Counted from the stretch's first letter, positions 1-7,367 are shown. The stretch is DNA of 11,682 bases from Candidatus Dadabacteria bacterium RIFCSPHIGHO2_12_FULL_53_21 (GCA_001775255.1 MFCJ01000025.1:1-11682), one strand, 5' to 3'. Numbers and translations are program-made. The notes: generated by a model from the letters alone, not told the origin.

Positions 1-1196
1 TGGCCACTATCGGATATTCGATTGCGGGATTCGGCCTCGTATTCGTAGGTCTTACATTCATGCAGGAATCGATGAGTGAGCTGCACGGTTTTATTTCGTT
101 TGATAATTTACCCGCCGATACGCTATCAGGCCGATTGCTGTTAGTCGCCCTGGGTATCCTCTTTACAGTCGTAACACAATCGTCTAGCGCGGGCGTCGCG
201 GCAGCCTTGACCGCATTATACGCGGACCTGATCAATTTCAATCAGGCCGCCGCCCTAATAATCGGAATGGATTTGGGCACGACTTCTACAGCGGCTATAG
301 CGACGATCGGCGGTTCGGTGGGAGTGAAAAGAACGGGTTTTTCCCATGTTATCTTCAACCTTTTAACAGCTATATTGGCGCTCGTATTAATAAATCCATA
401 CACATGGGTTTGGAATTTTTTCTCACCGGGCGAGATGATCAAAAACGCGGAAATTGCGCTCGTTGGATTTCACACATGCTTCAATACCCTGGGCGTAATC
501 CTGATACTGCCTTTCACGAGCCAATTCGCCGGATTTATGGAAAGGTTGATCCCGGAAAAAGCCTCTGTTTATACGCGAAAACTGGATGTTGTACTATTGG
601 AAGATACGGACCTCGCGCTGAACGCCGTACAATCCGCCATAAGCACCATATCCATCGCGCTGTTCTCGCATGTGAATGCGATACTCGGCGATACGGAAAG
701 GGGCGCGAGGGCCGATCTCAACGAGCTCCAGTCCGCGCTCAATGACACTCATGCCTACGTCGATCGTATAAAACCCAAATCGTCAGAGGGAGCGGAATGG
801 GAGCGGTTATTAAATATGTTTCATGCGTTGGACCACTTGCAGCGGCTTCATGAAAGGTGTGAAGAGGACGAGGAGCGCGCTATTACCGCGAGAGACACCG
901 AGGAGCTTACAGAAGAATGCAGCCTCCTTATAAATAGCATAAGAAGTATCGTTGACGACGTCGAAGGCAATAACTGGCTCAAGGCCTCTGAGAAAGCGAA
1001 TGATACCGCCGCAAAAATACACGTCAAAGTCAGACCTTACAGAAGGAACGTGATAGCAGGCATCGCAAACGGCACTTACGACGTATACGCCGGGACCGGC
1101 AAGCTCGAAGCGATCAGATGGTTAAGACGGGTCAGCAAGCATATCGCAAGGATAACGGAACACGTTCAATTGTCCGTATTGGCCAGAGGTAAATAA
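1..1196 (+). CDS. Na+/phosphate cotransporter family protein (5'-truncated by window edge)
   Basis: The reading frame is open from base 3 to the TAA at 1194-1196, so the gene begins outside the window and the ATG at 60 is internal. Seen: a hydrophobic stretch with GFGLVFVGLTFM, then TQSSSAG (174-194) and GMDLGTTSTA (about 267-296). These match the second QSSSA inverted-repeat half and the G-x-x-x-GTT-x-TA signature of the Na/Pi cotransporter (NptA/PNaS) family. More membrane helices run to about base 540. The last 180 or so residues are charged and helical (from about 590), resembling the PhoU-like regulatory domain fused to many bacterial members. Known for the family: sodium-coupled phosphate uptake at the inner membrane. 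Inference: the same role here; substrate and direction are not provable from sequence. It ends 381 bases before the next gene and shows no operon partner in the window. Confidence 0.9.
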   Translation, partial: ATIGYSIAGFGLVFVGLTFMQESMSELHGFISFDNLPADTLSGRLLLVALGILFTVVTQSSSAGVAAALTALYADLINFNQAAALIIGMDLGTTSTAAIATIGGSVGVKRTGFSHVIFNLLTAILALVLINPYTWVWNFFSPGEMIKNAEIALVGFHTCFNTLGVILILPFTSQFAGFMERLIPEKASVYTRKLDVVLLEDTDLALNAVQSAISTISIALFSHVNAILGDTERGARADLNELQSALNDTHAYVDRIKPKSSEGAEWERLLNMFHALDHLQRLHERCEEDEERAITARDTEELTEECSLLINSIRSIVDDVEGNNWLKASEKANDTAAKIHVKVRPYRRNVIAGIANGTYDVYAGTGKLEAIRWLRRVSKHIARITEHVQLSVLARGK

Positions 1197-1353
1197 TCTA
1201 AACAAAACAGACGGTTATGGAGTGAATGGCCCCAACCCCGTATGGGCGGCTGTCAGAAATTTCCTTTGTTAGCGTAACCCATTGCAAACCTTATCTTTTA
1301 CAGTTGTATGAGCTCTATTCCTGATGCCTTTCTCACCGGCCTCTCGCGATCTA

Positions 1354-1382
1354 TTGACACTAAAAACTAACGGCATTATAAT
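1354..1382 (+). promoter_or_regulatory. Consensus sigma-70 promoter (TTGACA-17-TATAAT)
   Basis: TTGACA lies at 1354-1359 and TATAAT at 1377-1382, separated by exactly 17 bases. Both hexamers match the housekeeping sigma consensus perfectly. Transcription would start near 1389 and run toward the Tat-signal gene at 1578, giving a leader of roughly 190 bases. There is no extended -10 TG. It lies in a non-coding region pointing at a gene, which makes a chance match less likely. The activity is inferred, not shown. Confidence 0.75.
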
Positions 1383-1511
1383 CGGGATTGCAGAAAGGAT
1401 AGAAGGTCGATTGGCGAAAAAAGCGGGCGTGAAAAACCTGCAACGCGCGTCGGGGAGGCCGGCGGGCGCAGCCGATTCCGTTGAATTTAAGTTCTATCGC
1501 AAAGTCTGGGC

Positions 1512-1556
1512 CGATTATTGTTAATCGAACCGGCGGGGAATGTGCGGCTCTTCCCC
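1512..1556 (+). promoter_or_regulatory. Two adjacent inverted repeats in the leader
   Basis: CGATTA (1512-1517) and TAATCG (1522-1527) form a perfect 6-bp stem with the loop TTGT. GGGGAA (1535-1540) and TTCCCC (1551-1556) form a second 6-bp stem with a 10-base loop; an upstream GGC and a downstream GCC could extend it past a bulge. Both lie in the transcript expected from the promoter at 1354-1382, 22-66 bases before the start codon at 1578. No U-tract follows, so these are not a classic terminator. They may be a cis-acting leader fold or chance. Confidence 0.3.
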
Positions 1557-1577
1557 CTGCCCGCACTAATAAATCAT

Positions 1578-1904
1578 ATGCGTAAGTCGGACATCACGAG
1601 AAGGGAGTTCTTAATATTGAGCGGCGCCGTTACCGCAGCGGCGCTCGTTACGGTCAGGTGTGACGGCGGTGCGGAGACCGGCGAAGCGACGACAGTTTAC
1701 AAATTATCCCTCAGGGGACGGAGGGGGTCGAACGCCGCGAAGATTCATAATGCCAACTTTCTATTTGCGACTATAGAAGCAGCCGACGCCAACAGGGCCC
1801 ATCCCGGGGACAACTCGCGTATAGTCCCCGTCATTATCAGCAGGGTGAGATTCAACCAGCTTTTTAATAATGGCAATACGGCAATAGCCGACCTCAGAGT
1901 CTAA
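1578..1904 (+). CDS. Small protein with twin-arginine signal, unknown function
   Basis: The gene encodes 108 residues. I chose the ATG at 1578 because it puts a classic Tat signal at the N-terminus: T7-R8-R9-E10-F11-L12, then a hydrophobic stretch to about residue 27. The in-frame TTG at 1518 would add 20 residues ahead of the signal and spoil it. No strong Shine-Dalgarno precedes 1578. A cysteine (Cys28) follows the hydrophobic core, but Arg at -1 is wrong for a lipobox. The mature part is compact and basic, with LSLRGRRGSNAAK, HNANFLFAT and NRAHPGDNSRIV, which look like conserved small-domain motifs. I do not recognise a named function. Known: Tat substrates are exported folded, often with a cofactor. 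Inference: a periplasmic or membrane-anchored protein. It has its own strong-looking promoter and is convergent with the glycosyltransferase gene starting 45 bases on. Confidence 0.7.
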   Translation: MRKSDITRREFLILSGAVTAAALVTVRCDGGAETGEATTVYKLSLRGRRGSNAAKIHNANFLFATIEAADANRAHPGDNSRIVPVIISRVRFNQLFNNGNTAIADLRV

Positions 1905-1949
1905 ATTTATCCCCGCCGAAATCCCGATCGTGGCTTCTGCCCCGAACCG

Positions 1950-3572
1950 TCAGTTATTCTTTTTAACGTAGCGATACACATCAATGCTGTAACCGTCATT
2001 TTCTACTGTGATGATGTTTGTCAGGTCGTACGTTTTGGCTAATTTGTCTCTTTCCTTAGCATTAATGTTGTTCCTATCATAATTTGGATAGGAAATATAA
2101 TAAAATTCTTCCGGAGCAATTTCGTTAGAGGTAATTTGATCCGAATAATAGAATAAAAGAGATCTAAGTCTGTCTCCGATTATAGCTCGTTTTCCTTCTT
2201 TGATGTCAAAAGCGCCGAAATCAGGCAGCCAGGTCGCTCCGGGCGCTATAATGAACACCCTGGCCCACCCGACTTTGTTGATAATCTTTTCCGTTATGTA
2301 ATGAAACTGTGTAAATTCGAAGTTGTATACGAGATGGTCCCTTCCGTAACCGTGGACCGGGGTGTCATAACTGGCCATATGAAGTAGTTCGTGCGAACCG
2401 AATTTAAACGTGCCCATCGCTTTTTTCGATAACGGGTCGACAGTTCTGAAGGAAGATACGGTTAATAATACGAGCATCATGATCAGGGCAATAGTAATAA
2501 TCGACTGTTTCCTCAGTACATTCAGAAGCGACCCGCCAAACAATACTATCAATATAGGAAGAGCGGGCAGCATGTATCGGGGGTTATTTACAAAGGGGAG
2601 GCGAGTGAGAAAATAGATAATCATTATAAACAACAGGTAAAAATAGCTCCCCTCGTATTTGCTGTTGAAGCTTGTCCCGATTATGTCTTTATACTTGAGC
2701 GACTTTAAATAATCCGCGCTAATAATAAGAACGTTAATTAACACGATTGCGGTAATTAGCCAGTTGAAGTTGATGACAAATAGAGATATGAGCTGAGCCA
2801 ACATCACCTTATCCAGCAAATAAAATCGAAGCATCTTCATGATACCTTCTGTCCAGGAACCCCCGATTTGAGTATGGGGGACGAGAACCATATAAATGGC
2901 GAAGAGCATGATCGGTATGATCAATACGCCTACCTTCCTGACGAACTTGATTTTCTCTTTGAGCAATGAAGGGTTGTTTAATATCATGAGAGGAATAAAT
3001 AGAAATACACTGACGCCGTAAAGCATGAATCCGGATTCCTTGGTGAACACTATCAGAACCCCGGCAGCTGCGGCATAATAGAACCGGTTCTTAAATAAAG
3101 ATAGGAGAACCATTACCAGCAAGATCGGGAGCGTGAAATCGAGGCAAGGCTGTATCACATGAACCAGGAAGACGGGATTTAGCCCGAAACAGAACGTGAG
3201 CAAGGTGAGATTCGCAGGGGATAGGCGGCTCCCGAAGAGGCATCTCAGGAGCGATCTGAAACTTATCAATCCCGCGATCCCGAACAGTAAATTCATGGCA
3301 TATATCAGCTGAAAGTTGCCCAAATCTATCCTTTGCAGGATGCTGTATATAAGCGTATGCAGGAAAGCGCTGTGCCTTTCACAATCAACCGAACCCTCTA
3401 AAGCCGACCGCATATAACAGCGGGAGAATTGCCATCCGTCCCAGATGGGGATATAGGAAAAATACAATAACGGGATCCCTGCAAAAACGATCAGCAGCAG
3501 CCAGAAGAGCTTATCCGTGCCCCGAATGTACTTTAGCAGTCCGGGGTATAGAGTTTTTATTTCTTGATTCAT
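1950..3572 (-). CDS. GT-C fold membrane glycosyltransferase (GT39/ArnT-like), 540 aa
   Basis: This is a polytopic membrane protein with about 10-12 predicted helices between residues 22 and 375, and a soluble C-terminal part of about 165 residues. Features typical of the GT39/PMT/ArnT superfamily: an acidic residue in the first periplasmic loop (IPIWDGWQFSRCY, Asp45), an FTKESG motif (176-181), Asp145 in a QPCLDF segment and the NPRYMLPALP motif (330-339) before a late helix. Known: such enzymes transfer a sugar from a polyprenyl-phosphate donor to a lipid, glycan or protein on the outer face of the inner membrane. The actual sugar and acceptor are unknown. The ATG at 3572 lies 8 bases after the stop of the upstream membrane gene, so the two are probably cotranscribed; the Shine-Dalgarno is weak. 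By eye this gene is more AT-rich than the flavoprotein that heads the cluster. It ends with TGA at 1950-1952 and is convergent with the Tat-signal gene. Confidence 0.8.
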   Translation of the reverse strand: MNQEIKTLYPGLLKYIRGTDKLFWLLLIVFAGIPLLYFSYIPIWDGWQFSRCYMRSALEGSVDCERHSAFLHTLIYSILQRIDLGNFQLIYAMNLLFGIAGLISFRSLLRCLFGSRLSPANLTLLTFCFGLNPVFLVHVIQPCLDFTLPILLVMVLLSLFKNRFYYAAAAGVLIVFTKESGFMLYGVSVFLFIPLMILNNPSLLKEKIKFVRKVGVLIIPIMLFAIYMVLVPHTQIGGSWTEGIMKMLRFYLLDKVMLAQLISLFVINFNWLITAIVLINVLIISADYLKSLKYKDIIGTSFNSKYEGSYFYLLFIMIIYFLTRLPFVNNPRYMLPALPILIVLFGGSLLNVLRKQSIITIALIMMLVLLTVSSFRTVDPLSKKAMGTFKFGSHELLHMASYDTPVHGYGRDHLVYNFEFTQFHYITEKIINKVGWARVFIIAPGATWLPDFGAFDIKEGKRAIIGDRLRSLLFYYSDQITSNEIAPEEFYYISYPNYDRNNINAKERDKLAKTYDLTNIITVENDGYSIDVYRYVKKNN

Positions 3573-3580
3573 AACGCCAG

Positions 3581-4138
3581 CTAATCTTTCGGGAAATATT
3601 CCTTGTAATCATTTCTCTCGCGCAAACCGAGAGAGCGGAGAAGAAATATATATACCCTTGCAAGCCTTTTGCCTTTATCCGTCAAAATAATGATTTCATT
3701 TAAATCATCGATAATATTTTCTTTCCTGCATTCGTCTATTCGTTTCTCGATAAAGCCTGCAGGGTCAAAAAGACGAAAGAGTTCCTCCCGGCGGCATTCG
3801 GCCCCGGCCTTGCCGGAAAGGAATACCAACAGCTGGCATGCTAGTGACCGGTCTGCGGTAGCAGGACCTAAAAACGTATAGAGGCCGCAGGCAAAAATTG
3901 CGGCTATCCCGCTCCCCGCAGCCGACACAGCGTATGATTCAGGGCTGGAAAACAGGCCGGAAATAAGAACATAGCTCAGCAAAGTAACCGATAATACGCT
4001 CAGAAAAATCGTGAGTGTCGAAGAGTAGAGGATGTTGCTCTTCGCAAAAATTCTTAGGACTATGACGTGCAGAAGAAAGAAAAATAATATTTGAAACAGA
4101 AATAGGGAGATAAACAAAACAAGGTCGTTTAGAAGCAC
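3581..4138 (-). CDS. Small membrane protein with winged-helix-like C-terminal domain
   Basis: The gene encodes 185 residues from a GTG start at 4138-4136. I prefer this start because a perfect AAGGAGGT lies 6 bases upstream. The frame opens further up at a TTG (4171), which overlaps the upstream gene's stop as TTGA and would add 11 residues (196 in all), but that start has no comparable site. Seen: hydrophobic segments at about residues 6-30, 40-62 and 70-92, then a soluble tail. The tail (about 105-175) contains a helix, a further helix (FIEKRIDECRKENII), a beta-hairpin-like stretch (IIILTDKGKRLAR) and a final hydrophobic helix, an arrangement like a winged helix ending in the common LTxKGxRLA signature. 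Function is unknown. Its position between two glycosyltransferases suggests an accessory or regulatory partner, possibly membrane-tethered. A winged helix need not bind DNA; it may mediate protein contacts. Confidence 0.7.
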   Translation of the reverse strand: MLLNDLVLFISLFLFQILFFFLLHVIVLRIFAKSNILYSSTLTIFLSVLSVTLLSYVLISGLFSSPESYAVSAAGSGIAAIFACGLYTFLGPATADRSLACQLLVFLSGKAGAECRREELFRLFDPAGFIEKRIDECRKENIIDDLNEIIILTDKGKRLARVYIFLLRSLGLRERNDYKEYFPKD

Positions 4139-4144
4139 AATGTA

Positions 4145-4152
4145 ACCTCCTT
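4145..4152 (-). promoter_or_regulatory. Perfect Shine-Dalgarno deciding a GTG start
   Basis: Read on the minus strand this is AAGGAGGT, fully complementary to the 16S anti-Shine-Dalgarno core, with a 6-base spacer (TACATT) before the GTG at 4138. It lies after the stop codon of the preceding gene (4168-4170). It is the strongest ribosome binding site I see in the window and argues for GTG 4138 over TTG 4171. Confidence 0.8.
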
Positions 4153-4167
4153 GTGATTGGCCGGTCG

Positions 4168-5583
4168 TCAATCTACTCGTATATACAGGTCCGGATACCT
4201 GTCCGAAACCTTGTACTTATTCTTAATCCTGATGTCATGGAAGCTGTGGATCCCGGTATTCGAGATGACTTTGGGCCGCTGAGAGCCAATCAGCTTGTAA
4301 ATGTTATACCGGTAATCCGAAATCTGCTGATAGGAACCGAGACAATTCGGGAAACTCACGCAGAACCAGAAATAATCAATATCGTCACGGAATACGTTGA
4401 ATAATACGTTTCCGTCGTAAACCTTTTCCCCTTCTTCCGTTATTGAAAGCACGTATTCAATTTTATCGAGCTGAGCCCTTTGCTTATTATTATTCATATT
4501 GAAGAAACCGTCATTGTGCATGTACGCGAGAGGCATTGATATCGCTCCCAGGAGGACGATGAGCCTGCTCAACCGGCTGCTGAAAGTCGAATGAACGGCA
4601 TAACCGGCTACTATTGCGGCTGGAGGGACCACGAGCACAAAATACTGCCACCAGAGGTTCTTAAACAATATTATCGGCAGGACTATCAGACAGAGCGACA
4701 GTACCGCGAATCTCCACTCCTTCCCCGACCTGAGGAGCGCTATAACCCCGACGAAGTAGAGAACGCAGGTAATGCTATTCTCTTTAAAGAGTGGAATAAT
4801 ACTTTCGGACTTGCTGAACAGCTGCGGCAAGTAATAATTCACGAGCCAGTTCATCTCGTAGTACCTTTCGAACGACCCGCCGATCACGAGATATATGTAA
4901 TACGGCAACAAGGACGCAATAAACGCCGCCCCATACAACATCGCATCCCTCAACGGTACTCGTTTTTTACATATATCATAAAGAAGAATGCCGACTATAG
5001 GGGCAATCAATACGACGGCCTTTTGCAGAAAAAGAAACGAGACGGCCAGAAATACCGCACTCGCTATCAGGCTCCTCAATGACTTTTTATCGTAATAGGC
5101 AAAGAGAAAGTAGACGGCCAGGAGCCCGGTCAGCGCCTGGGGGACATCCGGCCTTATCTCGATCGATTTCTCGAAGAACGCAGTAAAAACGGAGGTCAAT
5201 ATGAGACTCAGGAGTCCTACTTCCGGATTCTTAAAAACTCTGAGGGCCAATAAATATGTCACAGCCAGAATACACGCCGTGAGGAGCAGCATGACGTAAC
5301 GGCCGGCGAATAACGTATCGGCGGTACTTCCGTAAGTATTTATGACGGGCGTAATCATGTAATCGAAGAACGGGTGGTGGTGCTGGAAGAAGTCGACGTA
5401 GATTTCCTGACCCTGGGCTATTTTCCAGGCCGTATGCACGTGCTCGAGCTCATCCCTGTCAAAATCCCGGCTCTCTGAATAGAAAAATATAGAGACAAGT
5501 ATCCCCGCAAACAGTGCCCACAGCAGAACCGGCCAGATCGTGTCACCGAATTTATTTTTCATACGCGTTTCAGATACGGCCAT
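4168..5583 (-). CDS. GT39-type membrane glycosyltransferase, 471 aa
   Basis: This is a polytopic membrane protein with about 10 helices. A first helix (about residues 17-34) is followed by a periplasmic loop with the classic acidic motif FDRDELEHVHTAW (41-53; Asp42, Asp44, Glu45) and then FFQHHHPFFDYM (65-76). Next come EIRPDVPQAL (142-151) and FLQKAV (185-190), also typical of the dolichyl-phosphate-mannose mannosyltransferase-like (GT39, PMT_2) family. Known: such enzymes use a polyprenyl-phosphate-linked sugar and act on the periplasmic face. The short soluble tail (about 375-471) contains two Cys and many aromatics. The acceptor is unknown. The start at 5583 (ATG) lies 57 bases after the flavoprotein stop with only a weak AGAG upstream; an alternative ATG eight codons in (5562) lacks a site. 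Translation of the next gene follows closely. Confidence 0.85.
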   Translation of the reverse strand: MAVSETRMKNKFGDTIWPVLLWALFAGILVSIFFYSESRDFDRDELEHVHTAWKIAQGQEIYVDFFQHHHPFFDYMITPVINTYGSTADTLFAGRYVMLLLTACILAVTYLLALRVFKNPEVGLLSLILTSVFTAFFEKSIEIRPDVPQALTGLLAVYFLFAYYDKKSLRSLIASAVFLAVSFLFLQKAVVLIAPIVGILLYDICKKRVPLRDAMLYGAAFIASLLPYYIYLVIGGSFERYYEMNWLVNYYLPQLFSKSESIIPLFKENSITCVLYFVGVIALLRSGKEWRFAVLSLCLIVLPIILFKNLWWQYFVLVVPPAAIVAGYAVHSTFSSRLSRLIVLLGAISMPLAYMHNDGFFNMNNNKQRAQLDKIEYVLSITEEGEKVYDGNVLFNVFRDDIDYFWFCVSFPNCLGSYQQISDYRYNIYKLIGSQRPKVISNTGIHSFHDIRIKNKYKVSDRYPDLYIRVD

Positions 5584-5640
5584 ATTTCAATCTCTGGCGC
5601 CAGGAATCAGCATGATAATAATGCAAAACCTGTGTCCGGC

Positions 5641-7071
5641 TCAAGTGCTGAGCTCGACGAGACCGGTCTCTGTGATTAATGCCGATTCCTGATATTCGTA
5701 ATCCGTATTAATCGCCCACAGGTTATTCCCCGCGCCGTTAACGATGTTCTCGGCAGCCAGAATGCCCATCAATATGCTATGGTCCTGATTGTTGTACTTA
5801 AACGACCCGTACCGGCCGATGACCGTCAATCCCTGTATTCCGCCGAGGTACTCCTCTATGGGCTTTAGATGCTTCCTATACCCTGCCCTGTATACCGGAT
5901 AGCACTTATTTATACGGTAAACATACCCGTCCGTAACTGCCTCCGAGCGCACAAGCCCCGCGTCCGCCAACTCTTTCCTGCCGAGCTCAATCAGCCTGTT
6001 ATCCTCCCGCGACCAGAACTCATCGGCTTCATCGCACCAGTACTCGAGAGCCAGTATCGAGCTCTTTTCCCCGCCGTACAGGCGCGGTGACCAGTTTCTG
6101 AAATTAGTGATCCTCCCCACCCTCAGCTGCGGCGAGTGGATATAGATCCAGTTGTCGGGGAACAAATTTTCGCTCTGCACATTTAGATAGACGAGAATAG
6201 TGTTCCGGAACCTCAAAGACTGTGCGGCGGCAATCACGTCCGCGCTAACCCCCTCCAGACCGAGAACGAGCAGTGTGAGCGGCATTGTGGATACGATGTG
6301 GTCGTAAGTCACGGCCTTTCCGTCCATAAGCTCTATCCCTTTAACTTCGCAGTCTATTTTGATGACCCTTTTCACCGGGGACTTCAGATATATATTGCCG
6401 CCCCTCTCCGAAACGTAAGAAGCCATGCGCTCATAAACCATCCCCGTGCCGTCGACAGGATAGGCGAACCTGTCGACCAGCGTCTTATGCCTGCCCATCT
6501 TATCTGTCGAGAACACGGCTTTTAGGGCCTCATATAAAGAAAACTTCTTAATCCTCTGGACCGCGAAGTCTGCGTCGAGCTCGCTGCACGGGATACCCCA
6601 CAGCTTCTCGCTGTAGGTTTTGAAAAATATCTCGTATAACCTCCTCCCGAACCTCCTGACGACCCAGCTCTCGAAGGTCTCTTCACCTGCCCCGGCTGTT
6701 TCAGGGATAAATTTTTCTCTGAGGTAGCTGAGCATCGAGCGCGCAGTCTCTACAGCGCCCAGCTTTCCGACGACGTCGATAGGTTTTAGGGGGTATTGAT
6801 AGAGCTTGTTTTTATAAAGAATTCTTGTCAGCCGGTCGACCATCGAATAATCCCGCCCGACGACCTCGAGCCACAATTTATTGACGCGGGGGTCTTTGCT
6901 GAAAAAACGGTGAGGGCCGAGATCGACCGTCTGGTTCCATAATGAAAACGACCTCGCGAGCCCCCCTACGGCGCCGCCCGCTTCGTATAAATCAGTTTTT
7001 ACGCCCGCCTTTGTGAGCTGATACGCGCACGCGAGGCCGGCGGGACCCGCACCGATGACTGCGATCTTCAT
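5641..7071 (-). CDS. FAD-dependent amine-oxidase/UGM-like flavoprotein (HemY-type COG family)
   Basis: The protein has 476 residues. The N-terminus is a clean Rossmann dinucleotide site: KIAVIGAGPAGLACAY (2-17, GxGxxG at 7-12), Glu30 for the FAD ribose and VGGLAR (35-40). GPHRFF (52-57) and YQYPLKP (91-97) follow, as in proteins related to UDP-galactopyranose mutase and protoporphyrinogen oxidase. The C-terminal FAD-contact segment RYGSFKYNNQDHSILMG (420-436) and NNLWAINTDYEYQE (449-462) are also characteristic. Such genes are usually annotated NAD(P)/FAD-dependent oxidoreductase and often lie in polysaccharide clusters. Known for the relatives: redox or redox-neutral flavin chemistry on sugars or other ring substrates. 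Inference: it modifies a sugar or lipid carrier used by the downstream glycosyltransferases. True heme synthesis is unlikely because no other hem gene is near. It is the first gene of the minus-strand cluster; the ATG at 7071 has only a weak purine-rich stretch upstream. Confidence 0.8.
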   Translation of the reverse strand: MKIAVIGAGPAGLACAYQLTKAGVKTDLYEAGGAVGGLARSFSLWNQTVDLGPHRFFSKDPRVNKLWLEVVGRDYSMVDRLTRILYKNKLYQYPLKPIDVVGKLGAVETARSMLSYLREKFIPETAGAGEETFESWVVRRFGRRLYEIFFKTYSEKLWGIPCSELDADFAVQRIKKFSLYEALKAVFSTDKMGRHKTLVDRFAYPVDGTGMVYERMASYVSERGGNIYLKSPVKRVIKIDCEVKGIELMDGKAVTYDHIVSTMPLTLLVLGLEGVSADVIAAAQSLRFRNTILVYLNVQSENLFPDNWIYIHSPQLRVGRITNFRNWSPRLYGGEKSSILALEYWCDEADEFWSREDNRLIELGRKELADAGLVRSEAVTDGYVYRINKCYPVYRAGYRKHLKPIEEYLGGIQGLTVIGRYGSFKYNNQDHSILMGILAAENIVNGAGNNLWAINTDYEYQESALITETGLVELST

Positions 7072-7367
7072 ATGTCAGCACTCTCATTGGTTTCCGGAAA
7101 TTTCAAAATACCGGCATCAACAAAGATAATAAGAGTTATTTAAAAAATTGGAAGCGAGTCGAAAAAATCGTTCTCTCTTAAAATGACGGGGTGCGGAGCA
7201 AATAATCCTCTCAAAGCCGAGTCACAGGATCGTAATCCCAAAAAGATCCGGCAGCCGGTGAGAGTATGAGATACGAATTCTGTAATTATAATTCCCCCTA
7301 TTCTATATTATGAAGAGTAAAGATATTATATCAATCAAGGGGGCATAAATATCGTAAACTTGATCGA
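7072..7367. other. Divergent intergenic region with AT-rich promoter-like tract and inverted repeats
   Basis: This is 296 bases between the minus-strand flavoprotein cluster and the plus-strand GT87-like gene, so it must hold promoters for both. A TATAAT lies at 7287-7292 (+ strand; ATTATA at 7285-7290 gives the same hexamer on the minus strand). No good -35 sits 16-18 bases away on either side. TATATT at 7304-7309 is another possible -10. CTCTCA (7208-7213) can pair with TGAGAG (7259-7264), enclosing GGATC (7227-7231) / GATCC (7245-7249). The purine run AAGGGGG (7337-7343) is 24 bases before the ATG at 7368, too far to be its ribosome site. No gene is seen here. Confidence 0.5.

Larger units (their letters stand above)
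1197..1577. other. Intergenic region with promoter and leader
   Basis: This is 381 bases between the Na/Pi gene and the small Tat-signal gene. I see no convincing coding frame: the 66-codon open frame at 1324-1524 has no ribosome binding site and no recognisable protein features. No strong intrinsic terminator follows the Na/Pi gene; only a weak 4-bp GCCC/GGGC pairing occurs near 1222-1243. The second half holds a consensus sigma-70 promoter and two small inverted repeats, listed separately. Confidence 0.6.

Noticed and set aside
1222..1243. Terminator for the Na/Pi cotransporter gene
   Set aside because: Only four base pairs can form and no T run follows.
1324..1524. Open frame of 66 codons on the + strand between the Na/Pi gene and the Tat-signal gene
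   Set aside because: It overlaps the consensus promoter, has no ribosome site and its protein shows no recognisable features; it is more likely leader RNA.
1500..1545. CGCAAAGTCTGGGCC resembling part of a cyclic-di-GMP-I (GEMM) riboswitch
   Set aside because: The partner elements (GCAAACC, GNRA tetraloop stem, GCCGGGTTACCG receptor side) are missing or wrong, so the similarity is probably chance.
1659..1661. Cys28 of the Tat-signal protein as a lipoprotein attachment site
   Set aside because: The preceding residues (V-T-V-R) do not form a lipobox; Arg at -1 is not accepted by signal peptidase II.
4591..5082. Long open frame (163 codons) on the + strand opposite the GT39-type gene
   Set aside because: The minus-strand frame has clear membrane and catalytic motifs; this one is a composition-driven shadow rich in Arg and Gln with no domain.
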